Counted from the stretch's first letter, positions 6,340 through 12,987 are shown. The stretch: 12,987 bases of DNA from Candidatus Magasanikiibacteriota bacterium (GCA_903858555.1 CAIOJG010000176.1:1-12987), one strand, 5' to 3'. The notes: generated by a model not told the origin, from the sequence alone. A program made the numbers and translations.

Positions 6340-6816
6340 TTAAACACAATATTCTTTAATATCATTTTGGGAGAATATTTTTTCACAATAGTGACACTGT
6401 AATTTTAACCCAACTTTTTCTTTCTTGGTATAAAACAAAGTGTGCATGTTTTCGTGGTTGGTAATGCACTTTGGGTTTGGACAAAATATGACTTTGGATA
6501 ATTGTTTTGGAATTTCTACCAAGAATTTTTTGGCGAGTTCAAAATTTCTGATAATGTTGATGGTGGCGGTCGGAGCGAGAATGGCCAGTTTGTTGGCTTC
6601 ATCTTGAGTGAGTTCTCTATTTTCTACTTTGACAATATCCTTTTTACCCAAGGTTTTACTAGGGAAATTCAAGCCAGTGGTGACAATATGGTCGTGACTA
6701 TACAGCTTTAAAATTTGGATTATTTTTAAGGCTTGACCGGCTGGGATGTGATCTATCACGGTGCCTTCTTTGATAGCAAATACTTTAAAGGTGCGTAGTT
6801 GTTTTTCGTTTTTCAT
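6340..6816 (-). CDS. pyrI: Aspartate carbamoyltransferase regulatory chain
   Basis: A 158-residue regulatory subunit that joins PyrB trimers into the allosteric holoenzyme and binds nucleotide effectors. The N-terminal effector domain retains GTVIDHIPAGQAL (18-30) and GLNFPSKTLGKKDIVKVEN (48-66), both very close to E. coli PyrI. The C-terminal zinc domain has four cysteines in CPNPKC (Cys112 and Cys117) and CHYC (Cys141 and Cys144), the usual ligands at the PyrB contact. Feedback control by CTP/UTP is therefore likely, though effector response cannot be read from sequence. It starts 14 nt after the pyrB stop and precedes pyrC by 8 nt. Confidence 0.96.
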   Translation of the reverse strand: MKNEKQLRTFKVFAIKEGTVIDHIPAGQALKIIQILKLYSHDHIVTTGLNFPSKTLGKKDIVKVENRELTQDEANKLAILAPTATINIIRNFELAKKFLVEIPKQLSKVIFCPNPKCITNHENMHTLFYTKKEKVGLKLQCHYCEKIFSQNDIKEYCV

Positions 6817-6830
6817 ATAAAAAGTTTTGG

Positions 6831-7754
6831 TTATTTAATTTTACCAAGTACCATCGCGAGTAATGCCTGGCGAGCATAAAGACCATTTTCGGCTTGTTCA
6901 AAATAGTAGGCATGTTTGGTGGTGTCGACGTTGGTTTCGATTTCACCAACCCGTGGTAAGGGGTGAAGCACCTTCATGTTGGCGCGAGATTTTTCCAGCA
7001 TTTTCGCATTGAGTACAAAGACGTTTTTAATTTTTTCGTATTCCATTGGATCGGCAAAGCGTTCGCCTTGGATACGGGTCATATATAAGATGTCCACTTT
7101 ATTTATCACTTCTTCAATTTTTGAATGGAGTGAAAATTTTATTTTTTTCTCGGCCAGTTCATCGCAGATATAACTTGGCATTTGCAAAGAATCTGGCGCG
7201 ACAAAATATAAGCGGGCGCCAAAATGGGTAAGAGCTTGAGCGAGCGAGTGGGTGGTGCGGCCATATTTTAAATCGCCAACCATTGCGATATCCAAACCTT
7301 CCAATTTTTTCTGACATTCTTTAATGGTAAATAAATCCAGCAAAGTTTGAGTAGGATGTTGGTTGGCGCCGTCACCACCATTTAAAATTGGTTTATCGGT
7401 AGCTTCAGCTGCGCGTCGGGCCGAACCATCGAGTGGGTGGCGCATAGCAATAGCATCAACGTATTGGCCAATAATTTTCATACCATCATACAAGGTTTCA
7501 CCTTTTTTACTGGAGGTCACAGATGGATCGGCAAAACCTACGACCCGTCCGCCGAGGCGTTGCATCGCGGTTTCAAAAGAGAGGCGAGTGCGAGTAGAGG
7601 GTTCAAAAAAACAACTGCCCATTACGTAGCCGTCCAATAGTTTTGGTTTTGGTGATTTTTTCAAGTCGTAGGCATTTTTTAAAATCGCCAAGATTTCCTC
7701 CTTGCTTAGCTCTTTGATTGAGATGATGTCCCGTCCCTTTAGGTTTGTGGCCAT
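6831..7754 (-). CDS. pyrB: Aspartate carbamoyltransferase catalytic chain
   Basis: A 307-residue catalytic subunit that condenses carbamoyl phosphate with aspartate, the committed step of pyrimidine synthesis. Active-site elements are complete: STRTR (53-57), SSKKGE (81-86, whose lysine reaches into the neighbouring subunit), MRHP (104-107), HPTQ (133-136), [10 protein letters not shown] (158-167), MTRIQ (225-229) and HPLPR (264-268). Similarity runs the full length of the E. coli type, consistent with a PyrB-PyrI dodecamer. It is the first gene of the pyr operon. The leader holds the gatB terminator, and I cannot find a convincing promoter. It may use a weak promoter in 7755-7810 or readthrough from gatB. 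Confidence 0.97.
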   Translation of the reverse strand: MATNLKGRDIISIKELSKEEILAILKNAYDLKKSPKPKLLDGYVMGSCFFEPSTRTRLSFETAMQRLGGRVVGFADPSVTSSKKGETLYDGMKIIGQYVDAIAMRHPLDGSARRAAEATDKPILNGGDGANQHPTQTLLDLFTIKECQKKLEGLDIAMVGDLKYGRTTHSLAQALTHFGARLYFVAPDSLQMPSYICDELAEKKIKFSLHSKIEEVINKVDILYMTRIQGERFADPMEYEKIKNVFVLNAKMLEKSRANMKVLHPLPRVGEIETNVDTTKHAYYFEQAENGLYARQALLAMVLGKIK

Positions 7755-7773
7755 AGAGTTGAATTAATTTTTT

Positions 7774-7802
7774 AAAAAAAAGCCACCAATGTTTGGGTGG
7801 CT
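7774..7802 (-). terminator. Intrinsic terminator after gatB
   Basis: On the minus strand, AGCCACC and GGTGGCT (7796-7802 and 7781-7787) form a 7-bp stem with an 8-nt loop, followed directly by a run of eight T (complement of 7774-7781). It begins 6 nt past the gatB stop. Because pyrB starts only about 20 nt further on, it could also work as an attenuator controlling entry into the pyr operon, but no competing antiterminator fold is obvious. Confidence 0.85.
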
Positions 7803-7807
7803 AATTA

Positions 7808-9367
7808 TTATTTAAGCTTTTCACGTAGTAATTTTTCAGCAACAACCGGATCGGCACTGCCTTCGGAAGCACGCATCACCATGCCTTTTAGGAATTGCAA
7901 AAGCGGTTCTTTGCCGGCTTTAAATTGAGCAGCTTGGTCGGGATAATTTTTGATTACCTCGTCCACGATTACGCCCAATTTGTTTTCATCGTTTACCTGA
8001 CCGTAACCTTTTTCTTGCATAATGTGGGTCGGATCCATATCTACACCCGAGTCGAGCATTTCAGCTAAAACTTTTTGTCCGTTGGTTGAGTTTAGTTGAT
8101 TGGTAAAAATTAAAGCGATAAGCTCGGCAAAATTTTCCGGTTTAATTTTTAAAATTTTAATATCAATTTTTCTTTCACTCATCGCGCCGACTAATTTTGT
8201 GGTCAACAAACCACCACACAATCGTGCGAGCTGTTGGGAAGGTGTACCGGCATCTTTTTTAAGAGATTTTTCTACCAGCGGATTATTTTTTAAATCCTCG
8301 AGCCAGTTTAATAATTCGCTATAAACTTCCTCAGTGAATTTTGCCCAATCTTTATCAATGGTCAAAATTTGCGCGTCGGCATAGGAAAAGCCGTATTCAC
8401 GGTGAAAACGAGCGCGTTTTACAGCGGGCATTTCCGGTAATTCCAAATTCTCCGCGATTTTTAAAGGGTGAAAAGGTGGAATATCCGGTTCTGGGAAATA
8501 GCGATAATCAGCGGAAGATTCTTTGATACGCTGCATTACGGTCTCGCCTTTTGGATCGTCCCAACCGCGGGTTTGTTGTGGCCAAGTTTCACCACGGTCC
8601 AACATTTCGGTTTGGCGTTTGGTTTCAAATTCAATTGCTTTTTCTACGGCGCGAAAAGAATTGATATTTTTTACCTCCACTTTATTGTTTAATAAATAAG
8701 TCCCAATTGGTCGTACTACGCCATCGATAATCTGAAATTTTCCTTCTTCCTGCAAAGAAATATTGGCTTCGCAGCGCATCTGACCTTTTTCCATCTCGGC
8801 GTCACTGACATCGAGGTAGCGGAAAATCGATTGCAATTCTTGGCAATAAGTCTTGGCTTCCAAAGCGCTCTGAATATCCGGGTCGGAAACGATTTCTACC
8901 AGCGGGACACCGGCACGATTGAAGTTTACCAAGGTATTACCATCGGTACCGTGAGTGAGCTTGGCGGTATCTTCCTCCATGTGGGCGCGGGTGATACCGA
9001 TAGTCGCTTTTTCACGTGGGTTTTTGGTGTTGATAAAGTCTAGCTCGATAAACCCGTGTTTAGCAATCGGTTGATCCAACTGGGAGATTTGGTAACCTTT
9101 AGGTAAATCTGGATAAAAGTAGTGTTTACGGTCAAATTTTGAATTTTCATTAATTTTGCAACCTAAAGCGCGGCCAATTTTTACGGCCCATTCCAGAGCG
9201 GTTTTGTTTGCGGTTGGCAAAGTGCCAGGGTGAGCTAAGCAGGTCTCGCAGATATTGGTATTAGGAGCGTCACGGTCGGGATTATTTGGACAAGCACAAA
9301 ACATTTTACTCTTGGTTTTGAGCTCAACGTGGATTTCTAGACCGATAATTGGGATGTATTTAGGCAT
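7808..9367 (-). CDS. gatB: Asp-tRNA(Asn)/Glu-tRNA(Gln) amidotransferase subunit B
   Basis: A 519-residue GatB, the subunit that binds mischarged tRNA and activates its side chain for amidation within GatCAB. The N-terminus reads YIPIIGLEIHVEL, followed by the cysteine pairs FCAC and CETC, as in zinc-binding GatB proteins. The core signature is NRAGVPLVEIVSDPDI, followed by KVEVKNINSFRAVE and DYRYFPEPDIPP. The C-terminal region (about the last 150 residues) is the YqeY-like tRNA-binding domain. I prefer the ATG at 9367. An ATG at 9391 adds eight non-conserved residues and would sit at the predicted transcript start. No gatC or gatA adjoins it, and terminators lie on both sides, so it is probably monocistronic. 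Confidence 0.96.
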   Translation of the reverse strand: MPKYIPIIGLEIHVELKTKSKMFCACPNNPDRDAPNTNICETCLAHPGTLPTANKTALEWAVKIGRALGCKINENSKFDRKHYFYPDLPKGYQISQLDQPIAKHGFIELDFINTKNPREKATIGITRAHMEEDTAKLTHGTDGNTLVNFNRAGVPLVEIVSDPDIQSALEAKTYCQELQSIFRYLDVSDAEMEKGQMRCEANISLQEEGKFQIIDGVVRPIGTYLLNNKVEVKNINSFRAVEKAIEFETKRQTEMLDRGETWPQQTRGWDDPKGETVMQRIKESSADYRYFPEPDIPPFHPLKIAENLELPEMPAVKRARFHREYGFSYADAQILTIDKDWAKFTEEVYSELLNWLEDLKNNPLVEKSLKKDAGTPSQQLARLCGGLLTTKLVGAMSERKIDIKILKIKPENFAELIALIFTNQLNSTNGQKVLAEMLDSGVDMDPTHIMQEKGYGQVNDENKLGVIVDEVIKNYPDQAAQFKAGKEPLLQFLKGMVMRASEGSADPVVAEKLLREKLK

Positions 9368-9396
9368 ATAATTTCTAATACATTTTATCATTATTC

Positions 9397-9402
9397 ATTA
9401 TA
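9397..9402 (-). promoter_or_regulatory. -10 box upstream of gatB
   Basis: A perfect TATAAT on the minus strand, preceded by AAA and with no recognisable -35 box at 16-18 bp. Transcription would start near 9390, leaving a leader of about 23 nt before the chosen gatB ATG at 9367. It lies between the preceding operon's terminator and gatB, where a promoter is required. Confidence 0.45.
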
Positions 9403-9415
9403 TTTCGCAAGATTT

Positions 9416-9443
9416 AAAAAACCCGACCAACGGCCGGGTTTTT
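9416..9443 (-). terminator. Intrinsic terminator of the dTTP/folate operon
   Basis: AAAAACCCG (9417-9425) pairs with CGGGTTTTT (9435-9443) around a 9-nt loop. On the minus strand this is a GC-capped stem ending in a run of six T, starting 2 nt after the stop of the membrane-protein gene. The T run on the plus strand means it could also stop plus-strand transcription, but no plus-strand gene reads into it. Confidence 0.88.
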
Positions 9444-9445
9444 GC

Positions 9446-10198
9446 TTATTTTATAGTGGTAATTGGCTGAAGCGGGTTTTCTTTAGCACTGAAGTAGAGC
9501 AGTGTGTCGGTCCAAATGAAAATAGGCAGGGTTAAAGCAGTGACGATGCCGTTTATAATCTGTATCATCATTTCATATTGTATGTCTGATGGTTTAAAAA
9601 TTTGGTTTAGAGCCGTCAAACACAACATTTTTATAATAACCAAAGCGATAACTAAAAGTATTTTTGGCGTCACAATTCTAAAAGCCATAGACCACCAGCG
9701 TCCAATTACTAAATTTTTACTTGTTTTTAAACTTTCCAATATTTTATTATTATCAAAAATAACAGCAAAAGTAGCTAAATAATACCAAATTCCAAATATT
9801 AATCCCGGTAAAAGTAATAGTACACTGCCAACCATACAGATAATCGCATAAAGTATGGATACACCAATTATCGGTAGGAGATATTTTTTTGTGTCTAAAA
9901 AACTTTTTTTAAGTGTGCTCAAACTTCCTTGGGTGTATAAAATAGCTGAATTTTTGGTGGCCACAATTGAAGTCCAGAAGCCAATAAAGAATAGGCCAAA
10001 CAAAAGTATGGCGGAAACTAAATCGATGAGTGCGGTGGAAAGTTTAGTGTCGGCGTTTAAAAATATTCCGCCGATTCCGATAACATAACGCAAAGCTACA
10101 ATCGCAATTAAAATTGCCATGAGGGGTGCAAATTTGCGCCAAGTGCGGGCATAGTTGTCTAGACTTTGCTCGATAATTTCTGAGGTAGTAATTAACAT
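9446..10198 (-). CDS. Six-TM integral membrane protein of unknown function
   Basis: A 250-residue hydrophobic protein with about six membrane segments, near residues 24-47, 57-80, 106-130, 131-149, 172-197 and 212-236. A short amphipathic N-terminus (residues 1-22, EIIEQSLDNYARTWRKF) precedes them. A polar stretch KILESLKTSKNLVIGRWW (152-169) follows TM4. That layout, with a Leu-rich hairpin then a Ser-Lys helix ending in W, recalls the poorly characterised membrane domains seen in glycerophosphodiester-phosphodiesterase-associated and DUF975-like proteins; this is a resemblance, not an assignment. There is no catalytic motif or signal peptide. It begins 1 nt after the thymidylate-kinase stop and ends the operon, so it is co-transcribed with nucleotide genes, perhaps only by position. 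Confidence 0.85.
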   Translation of the reverse strand: MLITTSEIIEQSLDNYARTWRKFAPLMAILIAIVALRYVIGIGGIFLNADTKLSTALIDLVSAILLFGLFFIGFWTSIVATKNSAILYTQGSLSTLKKSFLDTKKYLLPIIGVSILYAIICMVGSVLLLLPGLIFGIWYYLATFAVIFDNNKILESLKTSKNLVIGRWWSMAFRIVTPKILLVIALVIIKMLCLTALNQIFKPSDIQYEMMIQIINGIVTALTLPIFIWTDTLLYFSAKENPLQPITTIK

Positions 10199-10199
10199 A

Positions 10200-10904
10200 C
10201 TATTTTAATATATTGATAAGCCAAGATATGGCCTGTGCTTTCATTATATCAATTTTTTCTTCTCCAGACAAATGGTGAATTTGAGTGCCAATATTTTCAA
10301 AGAAATTTTTGAACTCTTCGTCGTTGTATTTTTTTGAAGCTTTGATTAAAAAATCTTTTTTTTCAAAGATGGCATTATCTACTTTTTCAAAGCGTGAGGT
10401 GAGACGGTCGAAAGAAAGGTTTGGGTCAATGTCCATTAAAACCAGGTGGTCGGGTCGATATTGCGCCGCAATTTGATTGCCGGCATAGTTGGCCACTTTC
10501 GATAAAGTTAATTCAGAATTTTGGGATGGTTGATAAGCGAGCGAAGTGCTTAGTCCACGGTCTTGGACTATAATTTTGTTATTTTTCAAAGCCGGAATGA
10601 TAACTTTGGTATATAAAATCGCGCGGTCTAGTGAATGCGCTTCGGCAATGGTCGTGGCGGAATAATTATTTTTAGTATTAATGAGTTCGTCGCGCAAAAT
10701 TTTGCCAATGCCGGCATGAGTAGGTTCGGCCGAAAAAATAATATCACAATCTATCCAATCGGACATTTCAGGATAGCGGTTATTATCTAAAAAATATTTT
10801 TTTAAATCAAAAATTTTCTTGCCGTTATCGGTTAGATTTTTTTTCCAGGCTTCGATGATTGTGCTTTTGCCACTGCCGTCAATGCCGTCAATCATTATAA
10901 ACAT
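10200..10904 (-). CDS. tmk: Thymidylate kinase-like P-loop kinase
   Basis: A 234-residue kinase that would phosphorylate dTMP to dTDP. The P-loop is GIDGSGKST (7-15). EPTHAGIGKILRDEL (60-74) corresponds to the EPGGT...R region of thymidylate kinases. LDRAILY (92-98) and QDRGLSTSLAYQ (114-125) carry the substrate-binding DR motifs. The LID region (about 167-186) includes Arg168 and Arg171. It is about 20-25 residues longer than typical bacterial enzymes, mainly because of a segment at about 33-57 between the P-loop helix and EPT. The place in the dut-thyA-folA operon supports the dTMP role. The start is 9 nt after the folA stop; an in-frame ATG at codon 4 is too close to the P-loop to be preferred. 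It ends with TAG. Confidence 0.9.
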   Translation of the reverse strand: MFIMIDGIDGSGKSTIIEAWKKNLTDNGKKIFDLKKYFLDNNRYPEMSDWIDCDIIFSAEPTHAGIGKILRDELINTKNNYSATTIAEAHSLDRAILYTKVIIPALKNNKIIVQDRGLSTSLAYQPSQNSELTLSKVANYAGNQIAAQYRPDHLVLMDIDPNLSFDRLTSRFEKVDNAIFEKKDFLIKASKKYNDEEFKNFFENIGTQIHHLSGEEKIDIMKAQAISWLINILK

Positions 10905-10913
10905 AATGATCTA

Positions 10914-11387
10914 TTATTTTTGGTAAATGACAAATGAAAATCCGTCGTGATCTTCGCGGCTGGTTTCTTTCCAAATTTCTTTATTGATTTCTGGAAAAAA
11001 GGTATCGCCGTCAGGGGATTGGTGAATCTGAGTAATATATAAGGTATCGACTTTATCAACAGTTTGGCGGTAGATGCTGGCGCCACCACAGATAAAGACA
11101 TCTTCATCTTTTAATTGAGTAAAAACATCGTCTAATGAATTGAAGATACGAGTGCCTTCTGGCGCTTGGTAATTTTTATCTAAAGTCACCACCACGTTTT
11201 GTCTTCCTGGCAATGGTTTGCCAAGATAGCCGATGATAGACTCAAAAGTGGCTTGACCCATCACACAAGTTTTTCCAAGTGTAGTTTTTTTGAAATATTG
11301 AAAATCCTCCGGCACGTTCCAGGGGATTTTATTATTTTTTCCAATACAATTGTTGTCGGCCACGGCTGCAATAAGAGAAAATGACAT
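10914..11387 (-). CDS. folA: Dihydrofolate reductase
   Basis: A 157-residue enzyme that reduces dihydrofolate, the by-product of thymidylate synthase, to tetrahydrofolate. Landmarks are IAAVADNNCIGKNNKIPWN (6-24), acidic Asp28 in VPEDF, GKPLPGRQN (56-64) with the folate-binding Arg62, ICGGASIY (99-106) and the GDTFFPE region (127-133). The cofactor-phosphate contact region is unusual. The normal MGRxTWES reads MGQATFES (43-50), replacing the conserved Arg (E. coli Arg44) with Gln. The Arg98 position near the GG motif appears to be Ser. It lies 4 nt after thyA, the classic pairing. The function is secure; NADPH preference may be altered. Confidence 0.95.
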   Translation of the reverse strand: MSFSLIAAVADNNCIGKNNKIPWNVPEDFQYFKKTTLGKTCVMGQATFESIIGYLGKPLPGRQNVVVTLDKNYQAPEGTRIFNSLDDVFTQLKDEDVFICGGASIYRQTVDKVDTLYITQIHQSPDGDTFFPEINKEIWKETSREDHDGFSFVIYQK

Positions 11388-11391
11388 AAGT

Positions 11392-12264
11392 TTAAATAGC
11401 GATAGCTAATTTAATGGCGGGATGACTTTGGTAACCTAAAATTTTGGTATCGTCACTTTTCCAATCAAAAATGGAAGTGAAGTTTTCGGTGACGATTTGA
11501 GGTAAAGGATAAAGATTTGGATCGCGAGTGAGTTGTTCGCGGGCGCCGTCCATATGATTTACATAAATATGAACGTCGGATAAAAAGCCGACCAATTTAC
11601 CTTCTTTGAGTCCAGTTTCTTTGGCTAGTAAATGTAGCAAAGTGGCGTAGCTGGCAATATTAAATGGCAGACCGAGCATGGTGTCGACTGAACGTTGGTT
11701 CCAAAGTAGATTAAGGCGGTCGTTGATGACAGTAATTTGAAAGGCGTAGTGACAAGGTGGGAGAGCCATCTCGTGCAAAGCCAACGGGTTCCAAGCCATC
11801 ACAATCATGCGGCGATCTTCCGGGTTAGTTTTTAAAGTCTCGATAACTTTTTTTAGTTGATCAATGCCTTGACCGGTGTAGTTGGTTTTGTAATCATAGT
11901 AGGGAGCATTAAAATGGCGCCATTGAAAACCGTAAATCGGTCCGAGATCACGCTCCTCCAACATTCTTTTCTTACTGGCTTCATCATGGCCGTAGGGTGC
12001 CTTTTTTGGATATGCCCATTCATCCCAGATGTGGTTGTTGTGTTCCTGCAACCATTGTTTGTCAGTCAAACCTTTAATAAAAAATTCCAGTTCTGAGGCA
12101 ATTACTTTGTATGGCATCTTTTTGGTAGTCAATAAAGGAAAACCTTTGGACATATCATGCTCAAAAATCGCGCCGGCAATAGCGATTGCATCGACGCCGG
12201 TACGGTTGCCTTTTTGTTCTCCTTCGTCCAAAACTTTTTTTACAATATCTAGGTAGGCTTGCAT
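11392..12264 (-). CDS. thyA: Thymidylate synthase (ThyA)
   Basis: A 290-residue folate-dependent enzyme that methylates dUMP to dTMP using methylenetetrahydrofolate. Catalytic Cys171 lies in LPPCHYAFQ (168-176). Arg21 (NRTG) and the RRMIVMAWNP segment (151-160) bind phosphate. NQRSVDTMLGLPFNIASY (189-206) holds the Arg, Asp and Asn that select dUMP. DVHIYVNH (230-237) and the C-terminal IKLAIAI complete the fold, so the gene is intact. The start at 12264 (MQAYLDIV) matches the family N-terminus; the longer frame to 12339 would overlap dut and adds non-conserved sequence. It sits 10 nt after dut and 4 nt before folA. Its dihydrofolate product is recycled by the next gene. Confidence 0.97.
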   Translation of the reverse strand: MQAYLDIVKKVLDEGEQKGNRTGVDAIAIAGAIFEHDMSKGFPLLTTKKMPYKVIASELEFFIKGLTDKQWLQEHNNHIWDEWAYPKKAPYGHDEASKKRMLEERDLGPIYGFQWRHFNAPYYDYKTNYTGQGIDQLKKVIETLKTNPEDRRMIVMAWNPLALHEMALPPCHYAFQITVINDRLNLLWNQRSVDTMLGLPFNIASYATLLHLLAKETGLKEGKLVGFLSDVHIYVNHMDGAREQLTRDPNLYPLPQIVTENFTSIFDWKSDDTKILGYQSHPAIKLAIAI

Positions 12265-12274
12265 AAAATTAAAA

Positions 12275-12709
12275 TTATTTATTACCGGTGGATCCAAAAC
12301 CACCACGGGACACCGAAGCGACTTCATCGGCATCTTCAAATTCTCCTTGTTCGATTTTTATAAACATTCCTTGGGCGATGCGTTCACCTTTTTCAACAAT
12401 GACTTCTTTATCTGAAAAATTGTAAACCGAAATTAAAATTTCATCTTCCGGTCCACAGTAATCACTATCGATAGTGCCAATACCGTTGGCCAATATTAAA
12501 CCTTTTTTGGAGGCTAGGCTAGAGCGAGCGGCGATAGTGAGGACGTGTCCTTTTGGCGTGCCGATAATAAGGTTGGATGGGATGCGAGCAATTTCTTTTG
12601 GTAAAATTTTTATTTCGGTGCGAGCATAAAAATCAAACGCAGCCGACCCGGCGGTGTGGTAGCTTGGCAAGGGGAGTGACTTGTCTAATCGTTTGATTTT
12701 AATCTGCAT
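12275..12709 (-). CDS. dut: Trimeric dUTPase
   Basis: A 144-residue enzyme that hydrolyses dUTP to dUMP, keeping uracil out of DNA and feeding ThyA. The five family motifs are present: AGSAAFDFYA (20-29), ARSSLA (61-66), GIGTIDSDYCGPEDEI (76-91) with catalytic Asp81, GERIAQ (108-113) and RGGFGSTG (135-142). Motif III differs from the usual DYRGE form: Cys replaces the middle Arg/Gln, and there are about two extra residues after the Gly. Motif II has RSSLA where RSGLA is more common. The complete P-loop-like motif V indicates a working trimer. It starts 2 nt after the upstream kinase-like gene and 10 nt before thyA. Confidence 0.95.
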   Translation of the reverse strand: MQIKIKRLDKSLPLPSYHTAGSAAFDFYARTEIKILPKEIARIPSNLIIGTPKGHVLTIAARSSLASKKGLILANGIGTIDSDYCGPEDEILISVYNFSDKEVIVEKGERIAQGMFIKIEQGEFEDADEVASVSRGGFGSTGNK

Positions 12710-12711
12710 AA

Positions 12712-12987
12712 TTATAAATATTTTTTGACAATTTCGTCTAGCTGTTTAAATGTTTCTTCTTTAGAACCGTTGTTATCGACAATAAAATCAGCAGTTTTCG
12801 CGATTTCTAAAATTTGTTGTTCGGATTCTTGCAAACTTTCTTTTTGAAATTCTTCCCAAGTTTTGGTGGCGTCATCCGGTTTTTCACCACGATTGGCGAG
12901 GCGACTAAAACGGATTTTTTCGTCGGCTTTAATATAGATCAAAATAAAATTAGAAAGTTCTTTGAGGTAAGGTACATCACTCGGACG
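12712..12987 (-). CDS. P-loop nucleotide kinase-like protein (N-terminus missing)
   Basis: C-terminal 91 residues. The frame is open to the window edge, so the TTG at 12942 is not the true start. The visible part begins RPSDVPYLKEL and continues with FILIYIKADEKIRFSRLANRGE, the strand plus LID-type R..R..R pattern of NMP, dephospho-CoA and dNMP kinases. It then has a TWEEF...E stretch and ends with ADFIVDNNGS, the last strand of that fold. The P-loop would lie outside the window. It is the upstream partner of dut by 2 nt, so a deoxynucleotide kinase role fits the operon, but dephospho-CoA kinase-like or other small-molecule kinases are equally possible. Confidence 0.65.
   Translation of the reverse strand, partial: RPSDVPYLKELSNFILIYIKADEKIRFSRLANRGEKPDDATKTWEEFQKESLQESEQQILEIAKTADFIVDNNGSKEETFKQLDEIVKKYL

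Noticed and set aside
6332..6349. TTG start of pyrC overlapping pyrI
   Set aside because: The ATG at 6331 directly precedes the typical beginning of the protein and leaves a normal 8-nt gap.
9368..9391. Longer gatB start at 9391
   Set aside because: The extra residues are not part of GatB, and the TATAAT box at 9397-9402 would place the transcript start at that codon. A leaderless start cannot be fully excluded.
12265..12339. 25-residue N-terminal extension of thyA
   Set aside because: It overlaps the end of dut, is not conserved in ThyA, and the ATG at 12264 gives the standard MQAYLDIV start.
1..12987. Recoding of TGA (code 25, seen in some CPR lineages)
   Set aside because: Every conserved gene is full length without any in-frame TGA, so there is no sign of reassignment.

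Overview
This 13-kb window looks like chromosomal DNA from a small-genome, AT-rich bacterium. Its traits fit a Candidate Phyla Radiation (Patescibacteria/Parcubacteria-type) lineage: tightly packed operons with 1-16 nt gaps, almost no Shine-Dalgarno motifs, start codons nearly always preceded by T, and stops that are TAA or occasionally TAG. The lineage is inferred, because no rRNA or other phylogenetic marker has been compared. TGA never interrupts a conserved ORF, so the standard bacterial code (table 11) applies. There are 17 protein genes, two of them cut by the window edges. I see no tRNA, rRNA, CRISPR array or transposase, and no gene-free stretch longer than about 140 bases.

Plus-strand block (1-2636). 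An ATP-grasp ligase of the D-Ala-D-Ala ligase fold (5' end missing) is followed 4 nt later by a minimal SET-domain protein. A good sigma70-type promoter (1006-1034) then drives a NIF3/DUF34-family metal-binding protein and ruvA. The ligase/SET pair is the least explained part of the window and the best candidate for an undescribed system.

Convergent junction (2637-2773). A 120-bp element lies between ruvA and pyrF. It has a 32-bp inverted repeat with one mismatch around a 56-nt GC-rich centre. It should terminate both strands, but its stem is far longer than a usual terminator and the centre looks foreign.

Minus-strand pyrimidine operon (7754 to 2774). In order of transcription it carries pyrB, pyrI, pyrC, an ornithine-carbamoyltransferase-like gene, pyrE and pyrF. 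PyrB and PyrI are close to the E. coli-type allosteric aspartate carbamoyltransferase. PyrC, PyrE and PyrF give dihydroorotase, orotate phosphoribosyltransferase and OMP decarboxylase. The carbamoyl-phosphate source (carAB) and dihydroorotate dehydrogenase (pyrD) are not in the window. The extra carbamoyltransferase inside this operon is unexplained.

gatB (9367 to 7808) stands alone, with an intrinsic terminator on each side and a TATAAT box just upstream.

Minus-strand dTTP/folate operon (window end to 9446). It carries a partial P-loop nucleotide-kinase-like gene, dut, thyA, folA, a thymidylate-kinase-like gene and a six-TM membrane protein, and ends at a clear terminator. Together they remove dUTP to give dUMP, methylate it to dTMP, recycle dihydrofolate and phosphorylate dTMP. 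With the pyr operon next door, most of pyrimidine nucleotide supply is clustered here.
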